Below, piece by piece: positions 16,542 to 29,493 of a stretch of DNA of 64,000 nt (positions are counted from its first letter, which is position 1; every line of letters starts with the position of its first letter). The position numbers and the translations under genes were made by a program. This stretch comes from Ruminococcus sp. (GTDB taxonomy: Bacteria; Bacillota; Clostridia; Oscillospirales; Ruminococcaceae): contig JAJBTZ010000090.1 in the NCBI GenBank assembly GCA_020860605.1, forward strand, positions 62,001-126,000, in the 5' to 3' direction. The notes beneath the pieces were generated by a model. It saw only the letters and a list, made by a program, of their open reading frames with translations. It was not told where the DNA came from and made no database searches.

Positions 16542-19343
16542 ATGGACTACAACAAGACCTTGAATCTCCCGGAGACCGACTATCCGATGAGAGGTAATCT
16601 CGCGACAAAAGAACCGCCGATGGTCGAAAAATGGGACGAAGAAGGCTTATACAAGAAGATACTCAAAAAGAATGAAGGTCGTCCTTCATACATTCTCCAT
16701 GATGGCCCTCCGTATGCAAACGGTGATATCCATCTGGGAACTGCTCTCAATAAGGTCCTCAAGGACATAATCGTCAAGCAGAAGAACATGAGCGGATATT
16801 GCTCAAATTATGTTCCCGGTTGGGACACTCATGGCCTTCCGATTGAGCTTAAGGCTATGAAGAAGATCGGCGTTGAAAACGGAGCTATTCCTCCGCTTGA
16901 GCTCAGAAAGCACTGCCGTGAGTTCGCAATGACCTATGTTGATACTCAGAGAACTCAGTTCAAGAGACTGGGAGTCTTGGGAGACTTCGATGATCCGTAT
17001 CTCACATTAAAGCCTGAATTCGAGGCAAGACAGGTCGAGGTCTTCGGTGAGATGGCTAAGAAGGGCTATATCTATAAGGGCCTGAAGCCTGTTTACTGGT
17101 GCCCTGAGTGCCAGACTGCACTTGCAGAGGCTGAAATCGAGTATCAGGACGACCCGTGCCTTTCTATTTATGTTAAGTTCAAGGTTGTCGACGACAAGGG
17201 ACTTTTCACATCTCTTGGCTTGAGCCTCGATAATACCTATTTCGTAATCTGGACAACCACTACCTGGACGTTGCCAGGTAACCTTGCTATATGCTTAGGG
17301 CCTGAGTACGAGTATACTATAGTTCAGGCTAATGGCGAGAACTATGTCATGGCTCGTGAGCTTATTGAGCCTACACTCGAAGCTGCTGGAATCACCGAAT
17401 ACACAACCATCGGCTCGTTCACTGGCAATGAGCTTGAATATTGCACCGCTCAGCATCCGTTCATGGACAGACTTTCCTTGGTAATTGTCGGAGACCATGT
17501 AACGCTTGATAGCGGTACTGGCTGCGTTCACACCGCTCCTGGCTATGGTGTTGACGACTTCGAGATCGCAAAGAAGTATGATGAAGTCGGAATAATCGTC
17601 GCTGTTGACGGCAAGGGCGTCCTCACCGAAGAAGCTGGCCAGTTTGCAGGACTCACCACCGACGAAGCAAATAAAGTAATTTCAAAGCATCTTATCGAAA
17701 CTGGCGCTATGTTTGCATCAAGCAAGATCGTCCACCAGTATCCTCACTGCTGGAGATGCAAGTCTCATATACTCTTCAGAGCTACTGAGCAGTGGTTCTG
17801 CTCGGTTGAGGACTACAAGGAAGAGACTGTAAAGGCTATCGAGGACGTTCAGTGGATCCCTGCATGGGGCGAGGACAGAATCAAGGGAATGGTTATGGAC
17901 CGTTCCGACTGGTGCATCTCCCGCCAGCGTACATGGGGCGTTCCGATCCCGATTGTATACTGCAAGGACTGCGGTAAGCCGATTATCAATGATGAAACTA
18001 TAAAGGCTATTTCCGACCTGTTCAGACGCGAAGGCTCCGACGGCTGGTATAAGCACGAGGCTAATGAATTCATCCCTTCAAGCGTCAAGTGTGAATGTGG
18101 ATGCGGTGAGTTCACTAAGGAAACCGACATCATGGATGTCTGGTTCGATTCAGGCGTTACTCACACAGCTGTTCTCGATCAGCGAGAAGGCCTCTCTTCT
18201 CCTGCTGACCTCTATTTGGAGGGAGCTGACCAGTACAGAGGCTGGTTCCAGTCTTCGCTTCTCACGTCTGTGGTAGTCAACGGCAAGGCTCCGTATAAGG
18301 CTGTCTGCACCCACGGCTGGGTTGTCGACGGTGAAGGCAAGGCGATGCACAAGTCTCTCGGCAATGGCATTGAGCCTCAGGAGATTTACAATAAGAATGG
18401 TGCTGACATCTTAAGACTCTGGGCAGCTTCGAGCGACTATCATGCAGATATAAGAATCTCGAAGGAAATCCTGGCTCAGCTTTCCGAGTCCTATAAGAAG
18501 ATAAGAAACACCGCAAGATTTATCTTAGGAAACATCTCAAATCAGGGCGGATTCGATTTCGATACTCAAGCTGTTGCCTTAGATGAGCTTGAAGAGATCG
18601 ACAAGTGGGCTATAATGAAGCTCGACAACCTCATCACCAAGGTTGACGAGGCATATAATGCTTTTGATTTCCATATCGTTGTTCACTCCATCCACAACTT
18701 CTGTGTTGTTGACATGAGTAACTTCTACCTCGATATCATCAAGGACAGGCTCTATTGTGAAGCAGTAGATTCTAAGGCGAGACGTTCTGCTCAAACTGCT
18801 ATGTACATGATTCTTTCTGCACTTGCTCGTCTCATAGCTCCGATCCTTTCGTTCACCGCTGACGAAATCTGGTCCTACATGAAGCACTCTGCATCCGAGA
18901 ATCCCGAGAGCGTATTCCTTAACGATATGCCAAAGGCTTCAGGACTTACATTCAGCGATGACTTCAAGTCTAAGTGGGAATATATCTACAACTTGAGAGT
19001 TGACGCAAAGAAGGCACTCGAGCTCAAGAGAGCTGAGAAGGTTATCGGCTCCTCTCTTGAGGCAAGCGTTACCATAACAGCAGGCGACAGCTATGACAAG
19101 CTTGAGGCTGTCAAGGAACTTCTTCCCGCAGTTCTCATAGTCTCAAAGGTCGAGATCGAGAAGGACGGTGCTCCTGAGTTCACAGGCGACACGACTGGCC
19201 TTGGCTTCACAGTCAAGAAGGCGGAAGGCGAAAAGTGTGAGCGTTGCTGGATTTACTCAGATGAGGTAGGATGCTCTCATGATCATCCGACACTCTGCAA
19301 GCGCTGTGCTGAGACCGTTTCCCAGATGTCTGCTGAGGTGTAA
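16542..19343 (+). CDS. ileS: Isoleucyl-tRNA synthetase
   Basis: Charges tRNA-Ile and edits misactivated valine. 933 residues, like bacterial type-1 IleRS. The HIGH motif reads HLGT (GPPYANGDIHLGT). The editing domain contains WTTTTWTLPGN. The KMSKS loop at 601-605 reads AMHKS, keeping the second Lys (K604). The C-terminal zinc site (CERCW, then CKRC) is present. It lies 22 bases after divIVA, so there is no room for its own T-box leader, and it shares the division-cluster transcript. Confidence 0.96.
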   Translation: MDYNKTLNLPETDYPMRGNLATKEPPMVEKWDEEGLYKKILKKNEGRPSYILHDGPPYANGDIHLGTALNKVLKDIIVKQKNMSGYCSNYVPGWDTHGLPIELKAMKKIGVENGAIPPLELRKHCREFAMTYVDTQRTQFKRLGVLGDFDDPYLTLKPEFEARQVEVFGEMAKKGYIYKGLKPVYWCPECQTALAEAEIEYQDDPCLSIYVKFKVVDDKGLFTSLGLSLDNTYFVIWTTTTWTLPGNLAICLGPEYEYTIVQANGENYVMARELIEPTLEAAGITEYTTIGSFTGNELEYCTAQHPFMDRLSLVIVGDHVTLDSGTGCVHTAPGYGVDDFEIAKKYDEVGIIVAVDGKGVLTEEAGQFAGLTTDEANKVISKHLIETGAMFASSKIVHQYPHCWRCKSHILFRATEQWFCSVEDYKEETVKAIEDVQWIPAWGEDRIKGMVMDRSDWCISRQRTWGVPIPIVYCKDCGKPIINDETIKAISDLFRREGSDGWYKHEANEFIPSSVKCECGCGEFTKETDIMDVWFDSGVTHTAVLDQREGLSSPADLYLEGADQYRGWFQSSLLTSVVVNGKAPYKAVCTHGWVVDGEGKAMHKSLGNGIEPQEIYNKNGADILRLWAASSDYHADIRISKEILAQLSESYKKIRNTARFILGNISNQGGFDFDTQAVALDELEEIDKWAIMKLDNLITKVDEAYNAFDFHIVVHSIHNFCVVDMSNFYLDIIKDRLYCEAVDSKARRSAQTAMYMILSALARLIAPILSFTADEIWSYMKHSASENPESVFLNDMPKASGLTFSDDFKSKWEYIYNLRVDAKKALELKRAEKVIGSSLEASVTITAGDSYDKLEAVKELLPAVLIVSKVEIEKDGAPEFTGDTTGLGFTVKKAEGEKCERCWIYSDEVGCSHDHPTLCKRCAETVSQMSAEV

Positions 19344-19359
19344 AGTGAAATAACTTGCT

Positions 19360-19385
19360 CGGCTGCTGCCCTATAGCGGCAGCCG
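19360..19385 (+). repeat. Hairpin between ileS and lspA
   Basis: CGGCTGCTGC (19360-19369) pairs with GCGGCAGCCG (19376-19385), ten pairs with one G-U, loop CCTATA. No T-run follows, so it is probably not a simple terminator. It may be an mRNA stability or processing element. Confidence 0.6.
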
Positions 19386-19411
19386 GTCATTGTAGTTAAG
19401 GATGTGTTTGT

Positions 19412-19990
19412 TTGCTGGCATTGTCGTTTATCCTTGCTGGACTGCTTGTTTTGCTCGACCAGCTATTAAAGCTTTATATATCCACTAACTTTGAGCTTTG
19501 TACATCTGTTATCCACAGATATTGGACCTTCTCGATCGGAAGCTTCGATGTTTTCAGCATTACTCACATCCGAAATGATGGTGCCGGTTGGAGCATCTTA
19601 GGCGGACAGACTGTATTTCTTCTTGCATTCACATCGATTGTATTGATAGCGATCGTAATTTATATGTTTGTCAAGAGAAAGAGCATCGGCACTCTCGAGT
19701 ATCTGACGCTGTCGCTGATAATCGGCGGTGGCATCGGAAACATGATTGATCGTGTCAGGATGTTGATAGATTCTGAGTTTACTGGTGTAGTTGACTATAT
19801 CGCTCTTGATTTCATCGATTTCCCGGTATTCAACTTTGCAGACATGTGTGTAGTTGTCGGGGGAATCGGACTCTGCCTGATTTATTTCTGGCAGGAAGCT
19901 AAGGATTCGAAAGCCAAGAAGCTTGCAAAGGCTGCTGAAGCTGTTGAAGAAAGCGAAACAGAAGAAGAGTCACAGGGTGAAGACAAGTGA
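19412..19990 (+). CDS. lspA: Lipoprotein signal peptidase (signal peptidase II)
   Basis: Membrane aspartic protease that removes lipoprotein signal peptides after lipid attachment; it would process the two xylanase lipoproteins of this window. 192 residues from a TTG start with AAGGA nine bases upstream. Four membrane segments. Family motifs: HIRNDGAGWSIL, GGGIGNMIDR and the two catalytic Asp in GVVDYIAL and FNFADMC. An unusual acidic and Lys-rich cytoplasmic tail (~165-192) extends past the usual end. It overlaps rluD by four bases, the same lspA-rluD order as in Bacillus. Confidence 0.93.
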   Translation: MLALSFILAGLLVLLDQLLKLYISTNFELCTSVIHRYWTFSIGSFDVFSITHIRNDGAGWSILGGQTVFLLAFTSIVLIAIVIYMFVKRKSIGTLEYLTLSLIIGGGIGNMIDRVRMLIDSEFTGVVDYIALDFIDFPVFNFADMCVVVGGIGLCLIYFWQEAKDSKAKKLAKAAEAVEESETEEESQGEDK

Positions 19991-20922
19991 CCAGATATGA
20001 TTTGGTCGTTGAAAACAAGTGCGAAGGTAAAAGGCTTGACACCTGGCTTGCGTCTCAGGATGAGGTCGATATAACCCGTTCATTCGCTGCAAAGCTTATC
20101 GATGACGGCAACGTCTTAGTCAACGGCAAAGTTGCTTCCAAGAGCATAAAGCTGAACACTGGCGATGAGATTACTCTCACAATGCCAGACCCAGTTGGAC
20201 TGTCGGTTGAACCTGAGAATATCCCGCTTGATATTGTCTACGAGGACAGCGACCTGCTTGTTGTAAATAAGCCCAAAGGCATGGTTGTTCATCCAGCAGC
20301 AGGGAACTATCAGGGGACACTCGTGAATGCGCTTCTCTGGCACTGCAAGGGCAAGCTTTCAGGCATAAATGGCGTGATTCGTCCTGGAATTGTTCACAGA
20401 ATCGATAAGAACACAAGCGGACTTCTGATTGTTGCGAAGACTGACAAGGCTCATCTTGGTCTTGCCGAACAAATAAAGGCCCATAGCTTTACGCGTGAGT
20501 ATGAGGCTATCTGCACTGGCGGAAGGTTCAAGGAATCTGCCGGGACCATTAACGCCCCCATCGGTCGGGACAAGAACAACCGAAAGCGCATGTGTGTGAC
20601 AGAAACGAATTCGAGGCCTGCTATAACACACTATAAAGTTTTAGAGGAACTGCATGAGCGCTCGGTTGGTACCTGCTCGTACGTCAATTTCCGCTTGGAA
20701 ACGGGGAGAACCCATCAGATAAGGGTTCATTCCGCCTATATCGGTCATCCGATTCTGGGTGATGAAGTCTATGGCAAGCCATACAAAGGCTGTGAAGGCC
20801 AATGCCTTCACGCAAGAAAGATCGGCTTTGTTCATCCCATCACTGGAGAATATCTTGAATTTACAAGCGAGCTTCCTGAATACTTTTCGAGACTCCTTGA
20901 GAAAATGAGAGACAAAATATGA
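19987..20922 (+). CDS. Ribosomal large subunit pseudouridine synthase, RluD/YlyB family
   Basis: Converts uridines in 23S rRNA to pseudouridine. 311 residues from a GTG start that overlaps the lspA stop (GTGA). An N-terminal S4 domain (~15-75) precedes the synthase domain. The catalytic Asp is D140 in HRIDKNTSGLL. Other motifs are VVNKPKGMVVHPA and LETGRTHQIRVH. Which uridines are modified (RluD, RluC or RluA type) cannot be read from the sequence, although the lspA neighbour favours the YlyB/RluD group. Confidence 0.92.
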   Translation: MTRYDLVVENKCEGKRLDTWLASQDEVDITRSFAAKLIDDGNVLVNGKVASKSIKLNTGDEITLTMPDPVGLSVEPENIPLDIVYEDSDLLVVNKPKGMVVHPAAGNYQGTLVNALLWHCKGKLSGINGVIRPGIVHRIDKNTSGLLIVAKTDKAHLGLAEQIKAHSFTREYEAICTGGRFKESAGTINAPIGRDKNNRKRMCVTETNSRPAITHYKVLEELHERSVGTCSYVNFRLETGRTHQIRVHSAYIGHPILGDEVYGKPYKGCEGQCLHARKIGFVHPITGEYLEFTSELPEYFSRLLEKMRDKI

Positions 20923-21728
20923 TTAAACTTGACAATTCGATTTTTGTTACAGATATGGATGGCACTCTTCTGGCGCCTGATAAGTCAGTTTCAGAAGGTA
21001 ACTTAAAAGCTATTTCCGATTATAGAAATGCTGGTGGGCTCTTCGGGGTTGCAACCGGCAGACCTATTCATACTGTGAGGAAATATCTCAATATTTTGGA
21101 TATTGACCTGCCACTGATTCTCTATAACGGCTGTATTATCTATGATCATCATACTGATAAGATTCTTTCTGCGACTTATCTTCCTGACTGTGCAAGGGAT
21201 ATTTTAAAGGATATCTTTTCTACATTTCCTGGAATTGCTCCTGAGATATTTACCTTTGAAGGACAGTACTACCTGAACCTTAACGATGCTGAAAAGTGGC
21301 ATCACGAGATACTTCAGGTCAGCTATATAAAGAAGACTTCTGGCGACGAGGTAACTGAACCCTGGTGCAAGCTTCTGTTTGCAGACGGCGTTGAGGTCAT
21401 CGACAAACTCATGAAGTATGTTAAAAAGTTTGACGGAATGGGTGTCAGATTTGTTAGAAGCTGTCCCTACTTCTTAGAGCTACTGCCTGAGAATGTTTCG
21501 AAGGGAAGTGCTCTCAAGGAACTGTGTCAAGTTATAAAGCTTGACAGAGAATTTGTGGTCTCCGCCGGAGATTATGACAACGATATTGAGATGCTAAAAG
21601 CATCCGATATAAGCTTTTGCCCCTCAGATTCACAGCCTGCTGTGAAGGAAGCGGCGGATTACATCCTGAAATCCTCCTGCTCAGAGGATACAATGGCGGA
21701 AGCACTCGCTATATTGGCAACATTATAA
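20919..21728 (+). CDS. Cof-type HAD phosphatase
   Basis: Cytoplasmic HAD-superfamily hydrolase of the Cof/YbiV group, which usually removes phosphate from sugar phosphates or flavin-type substrates. 269 residues. Motif I is VTDMDGTLL (nucleophile and acid Asp near 12 and 14). Motif III/IV includes SAGDYDNDIEML. A substrate-specificity cap lies between. It overlaps rluD by four bases (ATGA) and precedes transketolase by 15 bases, which may suggest a sugar-phosphate substrate, but that is weak. Confidence 0.85.
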   Translation: MIKLDNSIFVTDMDGTLLAPDKSVSEGNLKAISDYRNAGGLFGVATGRPIHTVRKYLNILDIDLPLILYNGCIIYDHHTDKILSATYLPDCARDILKDIFSTFPGIAPEIFTFEGQYYLNLNDAEKWHHEILQVSYIKKTSGDEVTEPWCKLLFADGVEVIDKLMKYVKKFDGMGVRFVRSCPYFLELLPENVSKGSALKELCQVIKLDREFVVSAGDYDNDIEMLKASDISFCPSDSQPAVKEAADYILKSSCSEDTMAEALAILATL

Positions 21729-21743
21729 TTTGGAGGTTTTTCT

Positions 21744-22589
21744 ATGGACGAATTACTAAAGAAACAGCTCAGTATAACTGCTTGCAAGGTTAGAATGGGC
21801 ATAATCGAGGGTGTTTATAACGCAAAAAGTGGTCACCCGGGGGGATCTTTATCTATTGCTGACCTTCTTACCTATCTTTATTTCGCAAAGATGAATGTAT
21901 ATCCCGACAAGCCCGATCTTCCTGAAAGGGACCGTTTCGTTCTCTCAAAAGGACACACTGCTCCTGCTCTTTACTCAACCTTGGCCAACAGGGGATATTT
22001 TGATGTTGAGGAGCTTAAGGGCCTTCGTCATATCGGCTCAATGCTTCAGGGTCACCCCGACATGAAGCACATTCCTGGTGTTGATATGTCTTCTGGCTCG
22101 TTGGGACAGGGGATTTCTGCTGCCTGCGGAATGGCTCTTTCCGCAAAGCTCACTAATGATACCTACCACGTTTACTGCGTACTTGGTGATGGCGAAATCG
22201 AAGAGGGTCAGGTCTGGGAGGCTGCAATGTTTGCAGCTCAGCAGAAGCTCGACAACCTCACCGCAATTGTCGACAACAACGGCCTTCAGATTGATGGCAA
22301 GATTTCCGACGTTTGCTCTCCTTATCCGATTACCGATAAGTTCTCCGCCTTCGGCTGGCATGTAATTGCAATGGACGCTCACGACTTTGACAGCATCGAT
22401 GCTGCTTTCAAGGAAGCCGAGACAGTCGTGAACCAGCCTGTAATGATAGTTATGTCCAGCGTTAAGGGCAAGGGCGTTTCGTTCATGGAGAATCAGGTTT
22501 CATGGCACGGAACTGCACCGAACAAGGAACAGTATGAACAGGCTATGAGTGAGCTTCAGGCTCAGCTCAAAGAGTTGGAGGAGGAATAA
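21744..22589 (+). CDS. Transketolase, N-terminal (TPP-binding) subunit
   Basis: First half of a split transketolase, which moves two-carbon units in the pentose phosphate pathway. 281 residues. GHPGGSLS and LSKGHTAPALYS are near the start. The TPP/metal motif is GDGEIEEGQVWEAA followed by DNN, and the H-loop HPDMKHIPGVDMSSGSLG is present. A TTTGGAGG site precedes the ATG. The C-terminal half follows three bases later as a separate gene. Split transketolases are common in Clostridia and archaea. Confidence 0.93.
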   Translation: MDELLKKQLSITACKVRMGIIEGVYNAKSGHPGGSLSIADLLTYLYFAKMNVYPDKPDLPERDRFVLSKGHTAPALYSTLANRGYFDVEELKGLRHIGSMLQGHPDMKHIPGVDMSSGSLGQGISAACGMALSAKLTNDTYHVYCVLGDGEIEEGQVWEAAMFAAQQKLDNLTAIVDNNGLQIDGKISDVCSPYPITDKFSAFGWHVIAMDAHDFDSIDAAFKEAETVVNQPVMIVMSSVKGKGVSFMENQVSWHGTAPNKEQYEQAMSELQAQLKELEEE

Positions 22590-22592
22590 GAA

Positions 22593-23540
22593 ATGGCAGA
22601 ACTGATTAAAAAGGCCACCAGAGAGAGCTATGGCGAAACCTTGGCTGAACTCGGCGATAAGTATGAAAATCTCTACGTTTTGGATGCCGACCTTGCTGCT
22701 GCAACCAAGACAGGTATATTCAAGAAGAAGTTCCCTGACAGACACATCGACTGTGGAATTCAGGAAGCTAACATGATGGGTGTTGCAGCTGGTCTTGCAG
22801 CTACTGGAAAGATTCCCTTCGCTTCCTCGTTCGCAATGTTTGCAGCTGGAAGAGCCTTCGAGATCGTAAGAAACTCGATCGGCTATCCTCACCTCAACGT
22901 CAAGATTGGCGCTACCCATGCCGGCATTTCAGTAGGTGAAGACGGTGCAACCCACCAGTGCAACGAGGATATCGCTCTTATGAGAACAATCCCCGGCATG
23001 ACCGTTATCAATCCTGCTGACGATGTTGAGGCAAGAGCTGCTATCGAGGCTGCCATCCAGTATGTCGGACCTGTTTACATGCGTTTCGGAAGACTTGCAA
23101 CTCCTGTCTTCAATAACAAGGAAACCTATAAGTTCGAGCTCGGCAAGGGCGTTCAGCTCACCGAAGGAAATGACGTAACCATAGTTGCAACTGGTCTTCT
23201 CGTTTACGAGGCTCTCGTTGCTGCTGAGCAGCTCAAGAACGACGGCATCAGCGCAAGAGTTATCAACATCCACACCATCAAGCCTCTTGACGAAGAAATC
23301 ATCGTCAAGGCTGCTCGTGAGACAGGACTCGTTGTAACTGCTGAAGAGCACAGCGTTATCGGCGGACTTGGCTCTGCTGTATGCGATACACTCTCAGCCA
23401 ATTGCCCGACCAAGGTTGTCAAGATCGGCGTAAACGATGTATTCGGCTACTCAGGTCCAGCAGTACAGCTTCTCAAGGAATTCGGACTATGCTCCGAGAA
23501 TATCGTAGCAACCGTCAAGGAAGCTATGAGAAGCAAATAA
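22593..23540 (+). CDS. Transketolase, C-terminal subunit
   Basis: Second half of the split transketolase, carrying the pyrimidine-binding and C-terminal domains. 315 residues. The catalytic Glu is probably in DCGIQEANMMGVAAGLA. SSFAMFAAGRAFEIVRNSI and THAGISVGEDGATHQ are characteristic. The GAGGAGG-like site sits at the end of the upstream subunit, so translation is coupled. With the preceding HAD gene it probably forms one transcript. Confidence 0.93.
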   Translation: MAELIKKATRESYGETLAELGDKYENLYVLDADLAAATKTGIFKKKFPDRHIDCGIQEANMMGVAAGLAATGKIPFASSFAMFAAGRAFEIVRNSIGYPHLNVKIGATHAGISVGEDGATHQCNEDIALMRTIPGMTVINPADDVEARAAIEAAIQYVGPVYMRFGRLATPVFNNKETYKFELGKGVQLTEGNDVTIVATGLLVYEALVAAEQLKNDGISARVINIHTIKPLDEEIIVKAARETGLVVTAEEHSVIGGLGSAVCDTLSANCPTKVVKIGVNDVFGYSGPAVQLLKEFGLCSENIVATVKEAMRSK

Positions 23541-23558
23541 TTTTTAAGAAATATTCAG

Positions 23559-23601
23559 TTTCCCGTTCCGAAAGCATAGTATGTCTTATCGGGACGGGAG
23601 G
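23559..23601 (+). promoter_or_regulatory. Hairpin that hides the yunB ribosome-binding site
   Basis: CCCGTTCCG (23562-23570) pairs with CGGGACGGG (23590-23598, one G-U). Flanking T-A and T-G pairs extend the stem over the whole GGGAGG site at 23596-23601. The loop carries CATAGTAT, which resembles a sigma-E -10 box but has no well-spaced -35. Confidence 0.55.
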
Positions 23602-23608
23602 CAATATT

Positions 23609-26238
<2,630 letters not shown>

Positions 26239-26260
26239 TGACAAAGGAAAGGCGGACGAA

Positions 26261-26530
26261 ATGAATATAGATATCAAACACGTCGCGAAGCTCGCGAGAA
26301 TCAAGATTTCCGATGATGAGCTTCCGAGATATTCAGAGGAAATGGATAACATCATCAAGATGGTCGAGGCTATGCCCGAGATCGACGATGGGCTTCTGGT
26401 TGACGAGAGCAACGTCATGGATTTAAGAGAGGACGAGCTTTCTGACAGCAAGATTTCTCGTGATGAAATCCTTAAGAACGCTCCGAAGGTCGTTGCCGGC
26501 TGCGTGGTCGTGCCAAAGACTGTTGAATAG
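26261..26530 (+). CDS. gatC: Asp-tRNA(Asn)/Glu-tRNA(Gln) amidotransferase subunit C
   Basis: Small stabilising subunit of the GatCAB amidotransferase. 89 residues. The start [20 protein letters not shown] and the LREDEL motif in the second half are typical. AAAGGCGG precedes the ATG. It is the first gene of gatC-gatA-gatB. Confidence 0.9.
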   Translation: MNIDIKHVAKLARIKISDDELPRYSEEMDNIIKMVEAMPEIDDGLLVDESNVMDLREDELSDSKISRDEILKNAPKVVAGCVVVPKTVE

Positions 26531-26541
26531 GGGGAAGCAAT

Positions 26542-28020
26542 TTGGAACTTTATGAATATAAAGCGAGTGAACTGAGCGAAATGCTCGCAAGTGGCGAAAT
26601 ATCCTCAGTTGAACTCACAAAGTCTGTATTTGACAGAATCGAAAAGACTGAGCCCATGATTGATGCATACCTGACTCTTAATAAAGAGTCTGCTCTTTCC
26701 GAGGCTGAGAAGATTGATTCTAAGAGGGCAGCTGGAGAAGAATTATCTCCTCTTGCTGGAATTCCGATAGGAATCAAGGACAACATCTCGACAATTGGCT
26801 TGAGGACAACCTGCGCCTCAAGAATGCTCGAGAATTATACACCTGTTTTCGATGCCACAGTTATCTCTAAGCTCAAAAATGCAGGCGCAATCATAACCGG
26901 TAAGCTGAATATGGATGAATTTGCAATGGGCTCGTCAACTGAGACTTCGTATTTCAAGAAGACCAAGAACCCGTTTGACACTTCCTGTGTACCTGGTGGC
27001 TCTTCAGGAGGCTCCGCAGCTGCTGTAGCTTCCATGGAGGCTGTGATGGCACTCGGCTCCGATACTGGTGGCTCAATAAGGCAGCCGTCCTCGCTCTGCG
27101 GTGTAGTTGGATTAAAGCCTACATACGGCAGCGTTTCGAGATATGGCCTTGTCGCCTTCGCGTCATCTCTTGATCAGATTGGCCCTATCACAAGGAGCGT
27201 CAAGGACTCGGCAATGCTTTTTGATGCAATCTGTGGCCACGATCCGATGGATGCAACGAGTGCAAGAAGAGAGTATGCTCCAATCGGCGGAACATTGAAC
27301 GGAGATGTCAGTGGTCTCAAGATCGGCATCCCGAAGGAATATTTCGGCGATGGAATCAAGCCTGAGGTCAAGGATGCTGTTATGAAGTCGGTCAAGGCTT
27401 TTGAAAGCAGGGGAGCGACAGTCAGGGAGATTTCTCTTCCTTCAACCGACTATGCTCTTTCTGCCTACTATATAATCGCCTGTGCTGAGGCTTCTTCAAA
27501 CCTTGCCAGATTTGACGGTGTCAAGTATGGCTACCGCTGTGAGAATCCCGAAAATCTTATGGATATGTACGAGAGAACGAGAAGCGAAGGTTTCGGAAGA
27601 GAAGTCAAGAGAAGAATTATTCTCGGCACCTTTGTTTTGAGCTCTGGCTACTATGATGCTTACTACAAGAAGGCGAAGCTTCTGCAGAAGAGAATTCGCT
27701 CAGAGTTTGACAATGCATTCAACGATGTTGATGTGATTGTCACTCCCACTTCTCCGTTTGAGGCGTTCAAGTTCGGCGACAAGATGGATGATCCTCTTGC
27801 TATGTACTCAGCTGATATCTGCACTGTTACAGTCAATATAGCAGGACTTCCAGGAGTCAGTATTCCTTGCGGATACTCAGAAACTGGTTTGCCCTATGGA
27901 ATGCAGATTATCGGCAGAAGCTTTGATGAGAGAACAATTCTGAACGCAGCATATGCTCACGAGTGTGATTTCAGCGGATTCAAGGCGCCTGTAATTGCGG
28001 ATAAGGGGGTAGAGCTATGA
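26542..28020 (+). CDS. gatA: Asp-tRNA(Asn)/Glu-tRNA(Gln) amidotransferase subunit A
   Basis: Amidase subunit that frees ammonia from glutamine for tRNA-bound Glu or Asp. 492 residues from a TTG start after GGGGAAG. The Ser-cisSer-Lys centre is present: Lys in [11 protein letters not shown], Ser in [13 protein letters not shown] and Ser in [12 protein letters not shown]. It overlaps gatB by four bases. Presence of the complete GatCAB suggests that Gln-tRNA and/or Asn-tRNA are made indirectly. Confidence 0.96.
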   Translation: MELYEYKASELSEMLASGEISSVELTKSVFDRIEKTEPMIDAYLTLNKESALSEAEKIDSKRAAGEELSPLAGIPIGIKDNISTIGLRTTCASRMLENYTPVFDATVISKLKNAGAIITGKLNMDEFAMGSSTETSYFKKTKNPFDTSCVPGGSSGGSAAAVASMEAVMALGSDTGGSIRQPSSLCGVVGLKPTYGSVSRYGLVAFASSLDQIGPITRSVKDSAMLFDAICGHDPMDATSARREYAPIGGTLNGDVSGLKIGIPKEYFGDGIKPEVKDAVMKSVKAFESRGATVREISLPSTDYALSAYYIIACAEASSNLARFDGVKYGYRCENPENLMDMYERTRSEGFGREVKRRIILGTFVLSSGYYDAYYKKAKLLQKRIRSEFDNAFNDVDVIVTPTSPFEAFKFGDKMDDPLAMYSADICTVTVNIAGLPGVSIPCGYSETGLPYGMQIIGRSFDERTILNAAYAHECDFSGFKAPVIADKGVEL

Positions 28021-29450
28021 TAAGAGGTTATGAGGTGGTTGTCGGCTTGGAGGTTCACGCCGAGCTGAATACTGCAACAAAGATTTATTGTAACTGCAAG
28101 AACTCTTTCGGGCTTGAGGTCAACACTCAGGTTTGCCCGATCTGCTTGGGCATGCCAGGAACTCTTCCCACACTTAACGAAAAGGTCGTTGAATACGCCA
28201 TAAAGATGGGCCATGCTCTTAATTGCGGAATCAACAGAATCTGCAAGCAGGACAGAAAGAACTACTTCTATCCCGACCTCCCGAAGTCCTACCAGATTTC
28301 TCAGGCTGATATTCCGCTGTGCCATGACGGTTACCTTGATATTATTGTGAATGGCGAGACGAAGAGAATCGGCGTTGAGCGAATTCACATCGAGGAGGAT
28401 GCCGGAAAGCTTCTTCACTCAGACAAGTTCGATGGCTCCTTGGTAGACTTCAACCGTTGCGGAGTTCCACTTATCGAGATTGTTTCGAGACCTGACATGA
28501 GAAGCTCAGACGAAGCGAAGGCGTATCTCGAGACTATTCGCTCAATACTTCGATATATCGACATTTCCGACTGCAAGATGCAGGAGGGTTCAATCCGCTG
28601 TGACGTCAACGTTTCTGTCCACAAGCCTGGAGAGCCTCTTGGCACAAGATGCGAGATGAAGAACGTTAACAGCTTCTCGGCAGTCGTTCACGGAATCGAC
28701 TACGAAGCTAATCGCCAGATCGAAGTCCTCGAAGCTGGTGGCACCATCACTCAGGAAACGAGAAGATGGGATGACGCCAAGGGTGAAAGCGTTTCGATGC
28801 GCTCAAAAGAGGATGCTCAGGATTACAGATACTTTCCAGAGCCTGACCTCGGAACCATAGTGGTAACAGAAGAGAAGGTTCAGTATCTCAAGGACACTCT
28901 CCCGGAGCTTCCGAATGCGAGAATTATGAGATACATCGACACTTGCGGGCTGTCATACACAGATGCTTCGATGATTGTCGACGTCCCCGAAAAGGCGGAG
29001 CTTTTTGATAAGACTCTCGAAGCTGGCTGCAAGTCGGGCAAACTCCTCTCGAACTGGATTTTGGGCGAGATTTCGAAGCTCATGAACGATGGAACAGATA
29101 TCTGCGAAACGAATCTGACGCCTGAGAAGCTTGCGAAGCTTGTCAACTATATTGACTCTGGCAAGATTTCCACCGCTGCTGGCAAGAAGGTCTTTGATGC
29201 TGTTATTTCAGATAACGCCGATATCGATGAGTTCATCGAGAAGAATTCTCTCTCGCAGATTTCGGATGTCTCTTCTCTTGAGAAGATTGCAGCCGATGTT
29301 GTCTCCCAGAACGAGAAGTCGGTCAACGACTACAAGAATGGCAAGACCAATGCTCTTGGCTATCTTGTTGGTCAGTGCATGAAGGCTTCCAAGGGCAAGG
29401 CTAACCCCGCTGTCATGAAGGAGCTTGTTCTGAAGCTTCTTGAAGATTAA
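28017..29450 (+). CDS. gatB: Asp-tRNA(Asn)/Glu-tRNA(Gln) amidotransferase subunit B
   Basis: Kinase and tRNA-binding subunit of GatCAB. 477 residues, starting [17 protein letters not shown]. Family motifs include [40 protein letters not shown] and DVNVSVH. A C-terminal YqeY-like tRNA-binding domain fills ~330-477. It ends the plus-strand run and is followed by a strong terminator. Confidence 0.96.
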   Translation: MIRGYEVVVGLEVHAELNTATKIYCNCKNSFGLEVNTQVCPICLGMPGTLPTLNEKVVEYAIKMGHALNCGINRICKQDRKNYFYPDLPKSYQISQADIPLCHDGYLDIIVNGETKRIGVERIHIEEDAGKLLHSDKFDGSLVDFNRCGVPLIEIVSRPDMRSSDEAKAYLETIRSILRYIDISDCKMQEGSIRCDVNVSVHKPGEPLGTRCEMKNVNSFSAVVHGIDYEANRQIEVLEAGGTITQETRRWDDAKGESVSMRSKEDAQDYRYFPEPDLGTIVVTEEKVQYLKDTLPELPNARIMRYIDTCGLSYTDASMIVDVPEKAELFDKTLEAGCKSGKLLSNWILGEISKLMNDGTDICETNLTPEKLAKLVNYIDSGKISTAAGKKVFDAVISDNADIDEFIEKNSLSQISDVSSLEKIAADVVSQNEKSVNDYKNGKTNALGYLVGQCMKASKGKANPAVMKELVLKLLED

Positions 29451-29464
29451 GGTATATAAATCAG

Positions 29465-29493
29465 AAAGCGATCGCTACATGCGGTCGCTTTTT
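29465..29493 (+). terminator. Rho-independent terminator after gatB
   Basis: AAAGCGATCGC (29465-29475) pairs with GCGGTCGCTTT (29481-29491, one G-U), loop TACAT, with a run of five T at 29489-29493. It also overlaps the stop codon of the convergent ylbJ remnant. Confidence 0.9.
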
